From the NCBI GenBank assembly GCA_028551475.1, contig CM052354.1, forward strand, positions 3,021,391 to 3,085,390: DNA of 64,000 nt, written 5' to 3'. A program made the translations under genes and the position numbers. Source of the DNA: Casuarina equisetifolia (Eukaryota; Streptophyta; Magnoliopsida; Fagales; Casuarinaceae). Below, in pieces: positions 1 to 13,260 of the stretch. Within the stretch, counting starts at the first letter, position 1; the number at the start of each line of letters is the position of its first letter. The notes below the pieces were generated by a model. The model saw only the letters and a list, made by a program, of their open reading frames with translations, was not told the origin of the DNA and made no database searches.

Positions 1-3000
1 CAGACACTTAGTGGCACCCGATTGATCTTCTCGTCGAAGAGATCATACTTGTTTAATATTAACACAAATGGGGTATCCTTAAAGCAAGGATGTCTAACCA
101 TACTTTCAAACAGCCCCCTGCATTGCATTATTTTGTTTTGAAGTAGGACTCCACTGCCACTGCTCTCCGATGCAAGCCCCACCTGATCATAATCACTAAG
201 GGCGACACAGAACACGACCACACGAACATCTTCAAACATTTCCACCCACTTACATCCCTCGCTCATCCCCTTGGCATTTACCCTTATAAGCTGGTATCTG
301 TAAAAATGCCAGAAAGAAGTTAAGAGGATTCGAGATTGCAGTCGTTCAAATAAGTACACTGGGAAATAAAACATTCATCCCTGAAATCATGCTTTTGATA
401 TTTTCACAAGGGAATACAGGCTAGCAGTATAAGATGGCCAAGTGGGATAAAATCGTGATGCATGAGGTGAAATCCTATGACTACAAGGAAATCACTAAAT
501 TGCTATTCCTCTAACTCATAGGTACCACAACAGAGATTTCAGAATAAACAAAAGGATTAGGCAGGGATTTTGACTACAAACTGAATATTGAGCAGGGAAA
601 TGAAGTTACTTGGTTAGAGGTGGAGGTGGAGCCTCTAGATTGTCTGTGTAGGTTTCAGACATTGGGCTGCGATCATCAAGGGAGAATTCTATGAAAGCCA
701 AACCATTTCCTTGAGTGACCCCTTCTGCATATAGAATGTCTCTCTCTGAAGGTTCATATTCGTTGCTAGATATCTCAACAGCCTGAAAGAAACAAAATGT
801 TAGTTCTTTAAGATGTGCAGCACGAATGCTTGTGGAGGCTGAATCAATGTTTACAATCATTCAAGTAGGAAAAGCTGCTTGGTTCCCTGATATGCGGCAC
901 AAATATTTGCAGACGAAGATAATGCATTGACATATAGTACAGATAACGATAAAATTGTGTAACTGAGATCAATGTACACTGAACCACCGCACACTAGAGT
1001 ACCAATGCCAAGATTAGGACAGGAGGAGTGCGCTAGTTCCATTTTCAGATAACTCAGTTTTGCCAAAAATAAATTAAAAAAGAACAGTTAAAACATGTGG
1101 TAGCCATGTAAACAAGAACGTGGGAGGACAAACAATGAAAACACTGCGTTAATTAAAAAAAAAAGACACCTAAGAAGAGACATCAACTTACCCTGCTCAA
1201 GAAATACTCTGCAACATCTGGAAGGAAGTGAAGCTCATCTTTTCTTTTATATGTTTCCTGTATAGCAGGATCCTTCCACACCTCATCAACTAATGGAGCA
1301 TATTCTCGAGTTGCTGCAGGAAAGAACGCATCCAAGTCTCCAGTTGCTATAATATCCAGCAACCAATCAGAGAAATGCTTCAACCTGGGGTTGATAGAAT
1401 AGCTACATTGACCTGTTTCATTTGGGTCAACCTCTGCATCTGGAAAAAGATCAACATCAGGAAAGATTTTGGTTGCCATCGATGGAAACTAAAGGGGCTT
1501 ACTACACATTAACACGTCTATTCTACTGGTAAAGAAAAATGTATCGGGAATTGCAAGTAGAATACATCTTTTGCTGCTTCTAGACTTAAAAACTGAACCT
1601 ATAGAGTTGAAACGAAGAACTCTCATTCCCCCTTTAATGCATTGACTGCCCAGACTACTGTAGCAGTGGCATCTTGTTGATCGTCTATTTTACTAAGAAA
1701 ACCTACTTGTGTTAACTCTGGTTTTATGTTCATCCTTCAGCATATAAAAAGCTAGCCAATGTGATTTGCCATCTCAGAAACTTCAGCCCGTTGAGAACAT
1801 TTGAAATTATAAAATGGCACTCAAGTCTCTACTGAGAAGAAAAGAGATGGGAATTTCTTAAAGATGCAAGATTCAGCATAGAAGCACCAGAGTAAACACT
1901 GCTTATATCAAGGATTAAAGTTGCTGGCCATCAACTCTAAGCAGAGGAGACCAAACCACTATGCAAATTAAAACCACATAAAGGAAACTACAAAGGGAAT
2001 TTACCTGCTTCAGTATTTTGATCATCAGAGGTTAATGTTCTCATTCTAGAAAGGGCTTCCTCCTCAAAGCGCTCTCGTCCATCAAGCAAAATGCTGAGAT
2101 ATCTGTACATATTACTCTGGATCATCAGCTTAATCTCCTGCATTTCTTCTGAGGTAAATCTGTTTCCATACAAAAATTTGGCCTGCACAGTCATTAAAGT
2201 ACGGGAGGGCATGAGCATTACAGCAATGATTTATGCAGGATAACAAGATGCAAATCAATGGAGATGGATGTAACAGCAAAGGCCTCTACAACTACATTGG
2301 ACATGGCATTCCGTAGAAAATTCTTGTGACCCTAGTTTATTATGTTGACACAAGTTGCAACCTCAAAATTTACCTTAGGGAGTCCAATATGAATGATATG
2401 CATGTGTTTGTGCTGGCCCAAAGATTAAAATTCCTATGATCTTAAAGAATTATGCTCCTTGAAAGCAAATATCCAGTGACTATCTACTTCAGACGACACA
2501 TAAAGTTGGTCACTGTGTCTTGCGCCTACTTATGGAAAATATTTGTTAAAATAGGGGCACCCTCATATAATTCAGAAGCTTCTCTAAATCCAAGAAGCCT
2601 GTCCCTGCTCTCTGTACAGAAAATGAAATATCAGTTTATTATGTATTAGGCTTAACATATTAGGTGGAGTATCCCAACCAGCATAGAACCTTCACTGACA
2701 CCCACACCTAATCATTGTGGGATTTCTTTAAAACCCATTCAAGTCCAGGACCAAAAAAAAAAAAAAAAAAACAATTGAGCATTACAATCTTAGAACATCC
2801 AACCCAGAACCTAAAGCCATTAGATGAAGAGGCCTAAATACTATAAAAATCCATAACAATGCTATGGAAGCTTGTATTTGCAGAGAAAAAAACGCATTGT
2901 CACATGAAAGGAGCCAAGTTGGCATACCTGCTTAAAGATAGTGCTGGTTCCAGAACCTTGAGGTCCAAGAAGAAGAAGCTTCTGAACTTTTTTCTGTTCT

Positions 3001-6000
3001 AGATAAGTTGGAACTGTTGTATAATTGCTAGTCTCATCTCTTGTTCCATGAGGTTGGCCATGGGGCACGGGCAAAGAGAACAGGGAGCAGACAAACCGTG
3101 TTGATGCCTGACTAGCAAAAAGCAAATTCAAGCTGTTTCACAAAAGGACACAGAAGATTCAAACATCAAAATAAATTTCAGCACATACCTTCTCCCAAAT
3201 GTTTCCTCTAATATTGTTTTGACCTTCCTCTTCATAACGACCATCATCATAGACCCAAAAATGAGTGTCCCGGGGACACTGCACCTTTGCCAACTGAAAT
3301 TATTAAAAACTAGGGTAAGTGGACACGACATGATGACTACAAAGCCAAATTCTTTTTTGGGGCTTGGACTAAGGGGGAGGATGACTATATTCACAACATA
3401 TAGTGTGGTAGCATATTAATAGGACTTGTCAATCTTCTTGTAAGAAAGAAATTTCCATTTGTTAAGAAAAAATTTATATTGACAGTCCATCTTAGAATAC
3501 CATTTATCATCTCCATGCATGACATAGTGACCAAATGAAATGTGAACTGTGGCCTCTCTGTTGGTCAGTCTCCGACACTCATCAATGCCAATGTGTCCAA
3601 TGTGGTGGAAATGGTAGCCTTAGTGTTGCTGCCCATACGTTGGTGTGTATTTCTAATTATAGCTGCATAGACTATACTTATATAAGATAAACAAAACCAC
3701 TACTAGTGTCGGGATTTTGTTGGCTCTATGATCAAATTCTCAGTGGAAGCTTTTGCAAAAGTGGGCTAAATGAAACTGGGTTACTAAGGAGAAATTGTCA
3801 TCATACAATAAGTCTTAACAAAAAAAACCATGCAACAAACTCCATTCGCTTAAAATATAGTGTAGAGTGTTAATAAGAAAGGCATGAAAAAGAGAAGTGA
3901 ATAAGCTACAAGCATACCAAGAAACCTTAGTGATCACTTAGGACTAAAATCACCCTTAAAACATCCTAAACCAACTTAAAACTGTAAAAGAAACCCTAAA
4001 TTTTCTTGCTGCCACTGCACTCGTTCTTTCAGTATACATGCCTGTTTGAACGGCTCTTCTTTTGATTTATTTATTTATTTATTGTTATTTTCCAAACCAG
4101 CTACGTAATCTTCAGACAATAATCCCCATGAGATGTTTTACATCACTCTCTCATCTCCAAAGAGAACAAAGACTATCCTCTGACTATAAATTTCTTTCCC
4201 ACCAAATTGTGCGACCTTTATTGGCAATGCTTATTGGTTTTCGTAAATAATGTGAACCTCAAATCTATTTAGATGTAATTACAAGATCTTACAATAATAT
4301 CGCCTCATAAACTGACATATTTTTGAGGTCAAAGAACTTTCCAGATTCTGTCTTAAACCCACGCAATAACTTTTTTCCTCCAATATATGAACACAGTAAT
4401 ACCTTCATGCTTTATTTTGTAAGAAGATAAAACATTCTGAACCAAAAAAGGCTCAAAAAAGTGATTCAACCTCAGATAAAGACATAACAGATGAACTTGC
4501 CTCAACTGTTTAAGTCATTCAGTACGTGCTAAAAAAATTCATAGGCTCAAGCATCATATCAGAGCTGTATTGTCTTGAAAACCTATGAATAAGTCAACCC
4601 ACTACAAACTGCCCCAACCACTACAGTAGTTCACAAAAAGCTTATGGGGGAACTAACCAAGTTAGAGACCCGGTTCTTCCCACACAATATAAGCTAGATT
4701 ACCAAACAAAGAGAAAACATATTTCAGATCTTTTCACATATGCAGTAGTTCATAAAAAGCTTATGGGAGAACTAACCAAGTTAGAGACCCGGTTCTTCCC
4801 ACACAATATAAGCTAGATTACCAAACAAAGAGAAAACATATTTCAGATCTTCTCACAGATGCAGTAGGCCCCTAACATATTAATCACAACCAAAGCCTCT
4901 TCAGTCAACTATAAAAGTATATTGAATTTGTATAGTCCCGAGAAAAAAATTACCAGATCTAATGGTTAGTTGTCCCAACAGAATGGTTGAGCAAGAACAG
5001 TTACCAAGACTCATAATCATGCCACTTCAATGCATGAACTGTAAAAATTCTAGTGAATGCAAAATGGGAAGTGCTCAATAGCACTTAGTTGTGTTCAAAA
5101 TAAATGCTGAAGTAATGTGTAAGACTAGCTATAAAAATACCTTTGAAGTAGGAGCTCAATCAATTTGACTCTTCAAATGTACAGTGCCTTTTAACTTTTT
5201 GAACCAAACCAAAGTTTTACAATAATTTGACAAGTCATATGAGATGAAAATAATTAAGTAGGTTTTATGGATGGAGCTCAAAACAAGTTAGTGAAACACA
5301 ACACACAAGCTGGCAAGATACATATCATTATGCAACTCCTTATGCTTATGTTACTAAAATTTCCCTCTAAGCCGGTCAACTTGGAACATAACTGTCATCT
5401 CCCGTACATTCTGTCCTTTTCAGGACTAAGGCGATATAAGAAATGGCCTTCCAGTGAATGTTAATGGCCAAACACAAAGACATTGCGTTCAGAGCTAGAA
5501 AATAAATTGAAGAAATAGTTTTAAACATCGGGTGAGTAATCCCAATACAACTTATCAGCAGACAATGTACCATGTAATAGGAAGATAAGAGAGAAAGAGA
5601 GGAGAAAGACATCAAGTTGATTTCTTCCTAAATGTCATCTGGATCAATACTTGTTTTCTCTGATCTATCAAATAAATAAAAATTCAATGTAAAACTCCTC
5701 CTTCACCAAGACTATTCTTAAAATCATATTATAACAGCTGTCTTAAGTCCAAAATCCATCGCTCTCATTACTAGTTTACAACCCCAAAAAACCACCACAA
5801 TTGAATAAAAAATGTCTATCTAAAAGATATCCTAGGTTCCACTTAGCTAGTGATTAACAAGTCATTAAGAGACTCGGTTGTCTCACATACAATTATGAAA
5901 AGATATAAAAGGTGAAGACAGCCAGTGATAAAGAAGATAAAAGTATATTATTGACTGTGAACTATGACATGAGGTTAGACTTAATAATTAAGAAGGCTAC

Positions 6001-8801
6001 TAGTTGAGATTCAAATTTGACATGGCTTTATACACCTGTAGAGGTTCTCAAACTACAAACTTAGCATTTACAGTCCTGTAGATTTTCTTAGGCTCCACAT
6101 CCTAGAGTCATTTGTCTCTCACACTTTTGATCAGATTATTAACTCTGCTTGTCTGTGTTTGTAATTACAGCTGAGCCTAAACATGAAAGGGCTACTGGAA
6201 ATCCCACAAAAATTAAACTTGGGACTTCACAATGGTTAATGTATTAGTTTAGCCTCTCCATAAACAATTGGCCAATAGAGCTCTGAATAGAACAGAAAAA
6301 AAGACAGTGCCTTTTTTATTATGTTATCTTCATTTATACTAGCATAATATTTGCATTACTGAATGATTCAGCAGTCTGTTCTTCACAGATGAATCCTTAA
6401 ATTTTTTTCTTTTTTAATACTCACAAGAAAGAGAATTAATTGTTCTCACCAGTCTTAACAGGGGGGATGGGGGGGGTGGAATTGTAAGACGAAGCAAGAA
6501 AGTCAACCTCCTTCATAGGTATGCAGGTTCTAGCAAGCTAATACAATGCCATTGGAAGATCCAATTAAGTCAACATTTCTACCCAGACACATTATGTTCT
6601 CACCATGACTGTTGACTTGCTCAAGTCCACTGGAGGTTCTGCTGTTTGAGACTTGTGGATCTCAATACCTTCAACTACTCTTGGGGCTAGATTTGGCAAA
6701 TAAATGTCATTACTTTCTCTATCTCAGTCCACTAATGGGGCTATGTGATACACAACCAAAAGTGGACTTCATCCCCCAACCACATTTTATGGCGGATGAG
6801 ATGTTTGATCCTAAAACTTACTTTCACCATCAAGGGTCATTACTTAGACAAGTTGACAACCTACATTGTACCAAATTAAAGCAGTATCACTTTTTTTCGT
6901 TCTGTTCACAGGTGGTGTCCCTCAACCATGAAAATCTAGTTCACAGAACAATACCATTCATTGTTATCATATAATACAATTTCATGGGACTGAAAGAAAA
7001 TGATGAAATTATGGGACCACAAGTGGTAAGTTGTTGGCAGAAGATCTGCCAAAACCAGAGTGATTTATGGCCCTATAATTGTTTTGTCCTAAATAATTGC
7101 TTTAAAAAGCCACTAAAATACAGATAAGTCCAATTGTGATTTGTGGCAACAAAAATAAATCCCTCAATCATAGTAAAACATACACAAGGGCACAACCTCA
7201 TTGAGTTGATAGAATTAAATACTACTCAGCAATGGAGGGTCTTCTAACAACCATTAGGCATCAGATAACGCACAACTCAATACCATTAGATGGACTAAAG
7301 GGTCTATTTGATGACTACACTAACTCAAGACAATGTGTGAAAAAACATTGAAGAGATTTAAGAAACTTGATGAACGAGAAAGTGGATACTCATCAAAGCC
7401 ATTATAATTCAGAGGACGTATAAGGTATCACAGTGCACAAACAAGCATCTTATATGCAAATATTGATATTCTTAGGCTGTCATCCAATACATGGAACAAA
7501 ACATCAAACTGTAAGTCACAGCTATGACAGAAACAACAAGAGATATGTCAAGTTTAAAGCCAATGTGTTCACCCGTAGCACCCTCAATTCAAGCTTAGTA
7601 ATTTCTCGGCCATTCATGTAGACTTCAGTATTCCCATTGCTTGCACCAGAGCTTAGTTTCCCAGTGAAATTCAGGTTCGAACTTATGACTCTATTTGGTT
7701 TTTCTCCCTCCTGTCAGAGCAACAACTAAAGATATTAATAGAAATTCAAACCCACAAGGGATAAAATAGAACTGAACCATGCAACAACAGAACATCAAAT
7801 GAAAGAAGTTCATTGAAAATGCCATGTTGAACACGTCTCACCTTTCCCCAGAGACCAGATTCCTTGTCATACCAATATCTACCGGGCTTCAACTTTCGAG
7901 GAGGTAAAGAACACCCAAGTAATTCTGCCATCTCTTCAGGCTTCAGAGGGAATCCATTGACAACTAGCTGTTCTGGCCGAAGCTGATTCGCAGAACATTC
8001 TTTCTCTGCTCTCATAATCTGCTTGACTTCCAGAGGACTGAGCAATCGTGATAATACCCTGGAATGTTTACCCAACTTTAAACGCTTTGATTCATCAATC
8101 GGCTCGCCAATGCAGGTTACACACTTGCGCCCTTCAGGCATTGATCCCATTGCCCTAAGCACACAATTACTGCAATACTTAGCATCACAGACTAGGCAGG
8201 ACTCCTTTGTTTCCCACTTCCCTTTTCGACAGCGATAACAAACTCTACTTGTCTTTTTTTTCTTTTCTTTTGAAACTCCAACATAAATAAATTCTGGGTT
8301 CTCCACATCAACCTCTTTCCTCTCGGATCTCTCAACTGTATTAAAAGTGACTACTGGTGCTCTCCTTACTTCATTACCAATCTTTTCAGGAGGATTCTGA
8401 ACCGATCCTGGTGAAGCTGAGGGAGAAGCAGAGGAAGAGGCACGGTTTTGCAGCACAGACACTACAGATTCGGAACTGGCTGACACCCTAGGACTTTGAG
8501 TCGGTGAACTAGTAACACCAGCAATATAAGACATCGGCAGAGGAATAGGTTCAACTACCGGACCATCGTAGACAGCAGATCTTCGAGATTCAGAAAGGGG
8601 TTCTGCAGTTGGGATTGCACGTGAATTTACATCAACGGGTTCTACTCTCGGGACATCATAGGCAACCGGAGGGCCCTCGTACTCCATAGCAATTGAGTAA
8701 TCAAGATCAGTATTATCATCCTCGGGGAGAGAAGCTCCCGGTGGAAGCATCTTTTTTGCCAATTCTCTCCAGCTCTCTGCCCCCTTTTCCTCCATTTTCA
8801 T
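1..8801 (-). CDS. XLG3-like: Extra-large G protein (XLG3-like), 8 exons, C-terminus off the left edge
   Basis: Plant-specific large Galpha-like protein; family members bind Gbeta-gamma and act in development and immunity at the plasma membrane and nucleus. Exons on the minus strand: 8801-7842, 7710-7573, 3293-3189, 3107-2928, 2182-2005, 1439-1192, 782-610, 297-1. All introns are GT-AG and every junction keeps frame, giving about 759 codons so far; family members have about 850-860, so roughly 90-100 residues are missing at the edge. Residues 1-60 hold the XLG N-terminal block ([19 protein letters not shown]). A basic stretch near 178-186 (KEKKKKTSR) could be a nuclear signal. Eight cysteines follow (C188, 191, 202, 205, 210, 213, 227, 230), the XLG Cys-rich region. 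The Galpha-like domain starts near 400, with P-loop GPQGSGTST at 449-457 and G4 motif NKYD in exon 8. The start at 8801 is the first Met before the conserved N-terminus; M3 is an alternative. No stops or frameshifts were seen. I assign XLG3 over XLG1/2 from the N-terminal sequence by recall. Confidence 0.93.
298..609 (-). other. XLG intron 7
   Basis: Starts with GTAACTT after the exon ending ...PPPPLTK and ends TTTTTACAG before ...[10 protein letters not shown]; the Lys codon is split AA/A. No other feature seen. Confidence 0.85.
1440..2004 (-). other. XLG intron 5
   Basis: Donor GTAAATTC after ...DQNTEA(G) and acceptor TTTTTCCAG before (G)ATGCAGAGG, so an Asp codon is split after its first base. 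No other feature seen. Confidence 0.85.
2183..2927 (-). other. XLG intron 4
   Basis: Donor GTATGCCAAC directly after the P-loop exon (...STIFKQ); acceptor ...CTGTGCAG before AKFLYGNRF. Contains a 19-20-base poly-A tract near 2752-2771. No gene seen. Confidence 0.85.
3294..7572 (-). other. Intron 2 of the XLG gene (about 4.3 kb)
   Basis: Donor GTGAACAC follows the exon ending in ...LELRVLR; the acceptor ...TTTCAG precedes [12 protein letters not shown]. Both flanking exons are whole codons (46 and 35). The intron holds a 119-bp tandem duplication (4624-4861), short A/T runs and a G-run (6461-6479). Open frames inside it, the longest 120 codons at 6612-6974, show no recognised domain. No RNA gene or intact transposon was recognised. 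Confidence 0.85.
4624..4861. repeat. 119-bp tandem duplication in XLG intron 2
   Basis: Two nearly identical 119-bp copies, 4624-4742 and 4743-4861, both starting CAGTAGTTCA(C/T)AAAAAGC. A third copy begins at 4862 (CAGTAG) but diverges at once. Differences are a few single bases, so the duplication looks recent. Confidence 0.9.
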
Positions 8802-9660
8802 ACCAGCACTAACAAGTCACCAAACTCTTCAACCAGAGCCCTAAAACTATAACGTAATTTGATCCCACTATGCAGACAACTACGTCCTATATAATCCAAA
8901 TCTTAAGGTCAAACACCATTCTAACTTAGTTGAACATTCGGACCATACGCAAGCGTTTAAACTTTCAAAGTTCTGCAGATGCACAGAGAACAACCTACTA
9001 AATGGAGCTGAATTACGACTTAGAACGAGTAATAGTCGTCGAGCCGCCACAGTCGGCCGGTCTTGGACTGAAAACCTCAGCTAAATCCAAAAGAAAAGAA
9101 AGCAAAATTCAACCTTTTAGGGCCCAACAATGATATTCAAACAAAAATAAGCAGAACCACGCGTGATTTGAATTCATTTGCGGTCAACATCGGGAACCAA
9201 CTTGACAACCCACAATTTATGAAACTTCACCTGCAGACATAGCTATTAATATCAACAACCTCAGGAGTTGAGAAAGCCATAGTCAAACATATCCCAAACA
9301 AGAAAGAAAGAAGAGAAACACATAAAAAATAGCCGGGATCAAGAAACTTAAAGCATTGAAAGATTCCAAATTCAAAGCAGGATGTTTTCACCTAAAAGGA
9401 AGATGAAAAAACAAGTGATGAAAAAACTTTTCAGCGTAAAACGTTGAACTTTTTAGAGAGAGAGAATGAGAAAGAGAGAGAGCAAAGTGATAGGTACCTA
9501 AGGGGGAAATGGACAAAATGAAGGCGAATCTGAGGGTAAAATCTATGAAGGACTCCCCTTTTTCCAGCTTCGGTGGCTTTGAACTTTGAAGGACCAAAAG
9601 GCAAAGCCTCTGCAAAGCCCACGTTTACCCAATCCACCATTGATTTCCAGATGTTTAACG
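8802..9660 (-). promoter_or_regulatory. Probable 5' leader of XLG, possibly with a leader intron
   Basis: No coding homology. On the minus strand a plausible donor (TTTTAG then GTGAAAAC, near 9391) and acceptor (CTTGTTAG, ending 8809) could remove a leader intron of about 580 bases just before the start codon. This is inferred from splice consensus alone. A GA-rich run lies at 9454-9482, a common feature of plant 5' UTRs and core promoters. Confidence 0.4.
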
Positions 9661-9850
9661 GTCCAGAGAGACAGAGACACACACGCTCGGTGGCGCAGGG
9701 GTGGGTCCCACACTTCGACAGCGTCGTACAGTGACGGAGACAGGCGTTGAAGTCACCCGCTCACGCGCGTTCAGACAACGCGCACGACCAAGATGTTTGC
9801 TGGTTATTCTGTCCCCGTGACGCGCTTTACAGGGCGTGGCATAGGGTAGA
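9661..9850 (-). promoter_or_regulatory. GC-rich likely proximal promoter of XLG with a TCP-type site
   Basis: GC content rises sharply against the AT-rich surroundings. It contains the palindrome GTGGGTCCCAC (9701-9711), which matches the TCP factor consensus GTGGGNCC, plus a TGACG element near 9731 and a CGCG-box-like CACGCGCGT near 9762. The sites are seen; their use is inferred. Confidence 0.45.
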
Positions 9851-12800
9851 ATTATTTTGTTTAAACGAATGATGATAAATATAAGAGAATCTAATGGCAA
9901 TGGAGATTGCCGAGGGAAATTTCTAGATATGTTATAAGATAGGACAAATGCAAATGCTAGAGAATTAGCCTTGTCCAATCAACCTTGTGTAGAATTGAAG
10001 CAATTGATCTTGAAATATTAAAACTTATTTAAGGAATATACCATAATGGTAGTATATTCCTAATAAAGTTATTTGTGTGCATGTCAAAACTTTGATATTC
10101 TAGGGTAAAATTTATGTAATGAAGTTTAAATGAAAGAAGGACCTCTAACTTTATACTTAGTTTGTAGGCTTTTTAATTTAATATGAGTATTAGGTTGATT
10201 TTGTTATGCCTTTTATAGTCTTAAGTTCTATGATACTATGTGTGTAAAAAAATGTATATAAGATAAGAGTTTCATATCAAAAGATAAGATAAATATGATG
10301 AAGTTAAAATGAAACAATGACCACTTAACTTTAAAGTTAATTTTCAGATTGAACTTTAAACTTTCTAACATAAATTTTTTAGTAAAGGGATAAAAAGAAG
10401 AGAAAATTGTTAATCTTTAAATTATAGTGAAAAATTTACAATTTGACATCAATAAGAGAATAAGTTTATTTTATCCAACATAGTGATTTCCCTTCTACAT
10501 ATAATATACAAGTAATTACCTTGCTTTTGTCTCCCTTTTCAAATCTTGTTGGGGGAGGTTGGTATCTTTCAGTTTCCTAGGACTAATTTATTGTGTCTAA
10601 ATTGACTAAACTATAGGTCAAATGAGATGCTTAAAGCAATTCAGAACCGAACAAGAAAGATTAGCCTTTAGGGTGATGGACATAATATTGAAATTGAAAG
10701 TGGTCCATCTAATAACAAACAATCAGCTCATCCTATTAGGTAAATTAATTTACAACTTTTAGTTTTACGATGGTTGTATATGACTTGAAAAATACTTGAG
10801 GAATTATGAGGAGTTATCTTAATTTTCTGCAATTCTAGATCAATGAACTAAACAATAAAATAACCTTTGTTTCACTAGTTTTCAAGTTACTAGGCAAAGT
10901 TTTTAGTTATAGATAAACATTTTTTGTTTTTGAGTTTTGATGTATAAATGTTAATGTTAATATTAATATTAATATTAATATTAAAATACATCAAAGTTAA
11001 TTTCAACAATTCATGTGATAATGATCTAGATTGTCAAATAGATTTTCCTGGGTTTAAGTGTTTCTTATGATTTCTTTTTTAACTTTTGCTTGACATTTCG
11101 GTTGGATTGATTTATATCAACTTTTCTTTAAATGAAAGATCTTGATTATTTGAAATTAAAATTAAACCAAGAATGATGTTGCTATGATAAAAGAAGATAA
11201 AATAAATATATCTGGAGCTCAAATAACAATAAAAAAATCTTAATTCGGATTATAATATGACTTTATAAATTATCTAGAGTACTAGAAAAAATAATAATCA
11301 ACACTTAGAGACTTTTTCACTTGATTGACAAAAAACCAAGAGAAGATGATTTATTAACAACAACCATGAAAACAGTCTGAGAAAAATAATTAAAAATTTG
11401 AGTATATTAATTGTTCATACTTTCTAGACAATCCACGTTCCAATGTCTCTTGTTACATTATGACAGAAGCCATTTCTTACGGGCTTGTAATTAACGAGAT
11501 TATTGGGGGCCAAAAATAAGAAAACAGAAGTTGATGGGAGAGGGTGGTGGTAGTGGTTACGCGCTTTTACGGTCACAGTTGGGTACACCTACTCGCCGTT
11601 ATCATGGTTAATCATCAGAGAGGACCGTCAAACTACAGTCGTTGACCATGCGATTGGATTTGGTAACGTGACGGAACCAGCACTATCTGAGGAAAGAAAG
11701 ATAGAATTTATTATGTGTCATCTCAACCACCCTGAGCTGTCAAACATATCCAATACCTTCTCTACAGGAATTTCTCATTAGAATAAATCAAGTAAACACA
11801 AAAGATAAATATATATTAGAACTATACAATACTTTTTTTTGATAAATAAAATGCCCTCTTCTTCCTATTACAATAAAGGATTAAGAAAAAATCATATTGG
11901 CAAAACTAATGGCTTTTTAGGTATTTTGTTGGTATTTTAGAAGCATCATTAGTAGTTGTTAAAGGTTGCGTACAGGAGTTAAGTTGAAAGATGAGTAAGA
12001 CTAGATTTACGTGGGGACACAAATTTTTTTATTAAAGAGAATTGATTTAATGGTGTTCACATTCTTGTGCTGATCTGTGTTCTTATTAGTATCTATATGT
12101 TTCTTTGTTCAAGGGTAATTTGTCAATCATAGTTGCTTATAAAATATGACTCTTCGTATATGCTTTCTACATTTGAATGTGGATTAGAAATAAAATATGT
12201 GAAAGTCATATTGACTATGCTATTTGGTTCCACATTCTCATACTTGTTCAACTAGTCTTTGTTTAAGATTGCTAGGCTATCATTATTATTATATAAAGAG
12301 TTTTCAATCTATATTTTTATTTTTTATTACAGTTAAAAAATGAAACATTGGAAAATATATAAAAATAAGTTAAATTTTTTTAATCCCTTCCCAAATAACT
12401 CTTTTTCTTTGAGTTTTAAAGACAATTTATTGTGTTTAGTGGTTTGGTTTGTTAAAAAAGTTCAATCCCACCTAATAGTTAACTTAACAACAAATAATAT
12501 TTTATTCATCTTTTAAATAATTCTTAAATAAAATTTAGGTAACGTGAGATCTCTACTACACCTTTTCAACATGTCTTGTCACCCACGAGTGTAGAAAAAA
12601 CCTTTTCATAGGAGATTTTGCCCATGACAAGAAAGTATTATAATTAGATTTGAAATCTAATATCAAGCTATAAAACTCATTTTTTCTTCTAAAACTAGCA
12701 GGTAAGAAATAATAATACTTCTATTGTGAACAACATAATAGAACGATGCATTAATAATGTGAAACACAAACTTTAATAAGGTTCATATTAATATTAATAA

Positions 12801-13200
12801 GGTAGATGTTGAGCATGTTTTTTGTTGAGTTATTAGTGGCCCCAAGCTCATTTTTTATTTTTTGTATGATGATTGTACAATAACGTGTTATGATTGCTTT
12901 CCTTGGTCATTGTTTTGTATATAAGACGTGGAAAAGCCAATTCCTTTTATCAAGTGAATAAGTCAATGAAAGCCTTTAGGCGTCCAACTATATGTCTTCA
13001 TTTTTCACTTAAATAGAACACTATTGCCTTACGTGTATTTTTCTTCTTCTTTGTTTCTCTTCATCTTGAGCCATTTTGGTAAGTAGGGGGTGTTGAGTAG
13101 TATTCTCTAACATCATATAGGTAGGATTTTCGGTTCATATTTCAATACTAATTTCGTCCTTCAATTTACAAACTAGATTTTGGGCTAAGCTTTTAGCTTT
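9851..13200. other. AT-rich intergenic DNA, no gene recognised
   Basis: No homology to a protein family or RNA gene was recognised. It includes an ATTAAT microsatellite (about 10950-10983) and a locally GC-richer stretch (about 11520-11700) without an open frame. Open frames are short and of chance character. Confidence 0.6.
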
Positions 13201-13232
13201 CTTTACTGTTCAACAATACAAAGGTGTCATAT

Positions 13233-13260
13233 CATAGTGCAGGCCAACCATAGTGCAGGT
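13233..13260. repeat. Short 16-bp-period direct repeat
   Basis: CATAGTGCAGG occurs at 13233 and again at 13249 in a small GC-richer patch. Significance unknown. Confidence 0.6.

Noticed and set aside
2752-2771. Poly-A tract as the tail of a processed retrocopy
   Set aside because: No coding remnant or target duplication is associated; it lies inside XLG intron 4.
6461-6479. G-run (GGGGGGATGGGGGGGGTGG) as a G-quadruplex regulator
   Set aside because: Only two long G-tracts plus a GG; it lies in an intron on the non-transcribed-sense side, and nothing else supports a function.
6612-6974. 120-codon plus-strand open frame in the XLG intron
   Set aside because: Antisense within a well-defined intron, no recognised domain, low-complexity hydrophobic stretches; length is plausible by chance.
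7746-7841. Extension of XLG exon 1 beyond GLWGK
   Set aside because: The open frame simply reads into intron 1. A GTGAGA donor at 7841 and the conserved continuation [14 protein letters not shown] in exon 2 show where the exon ends.
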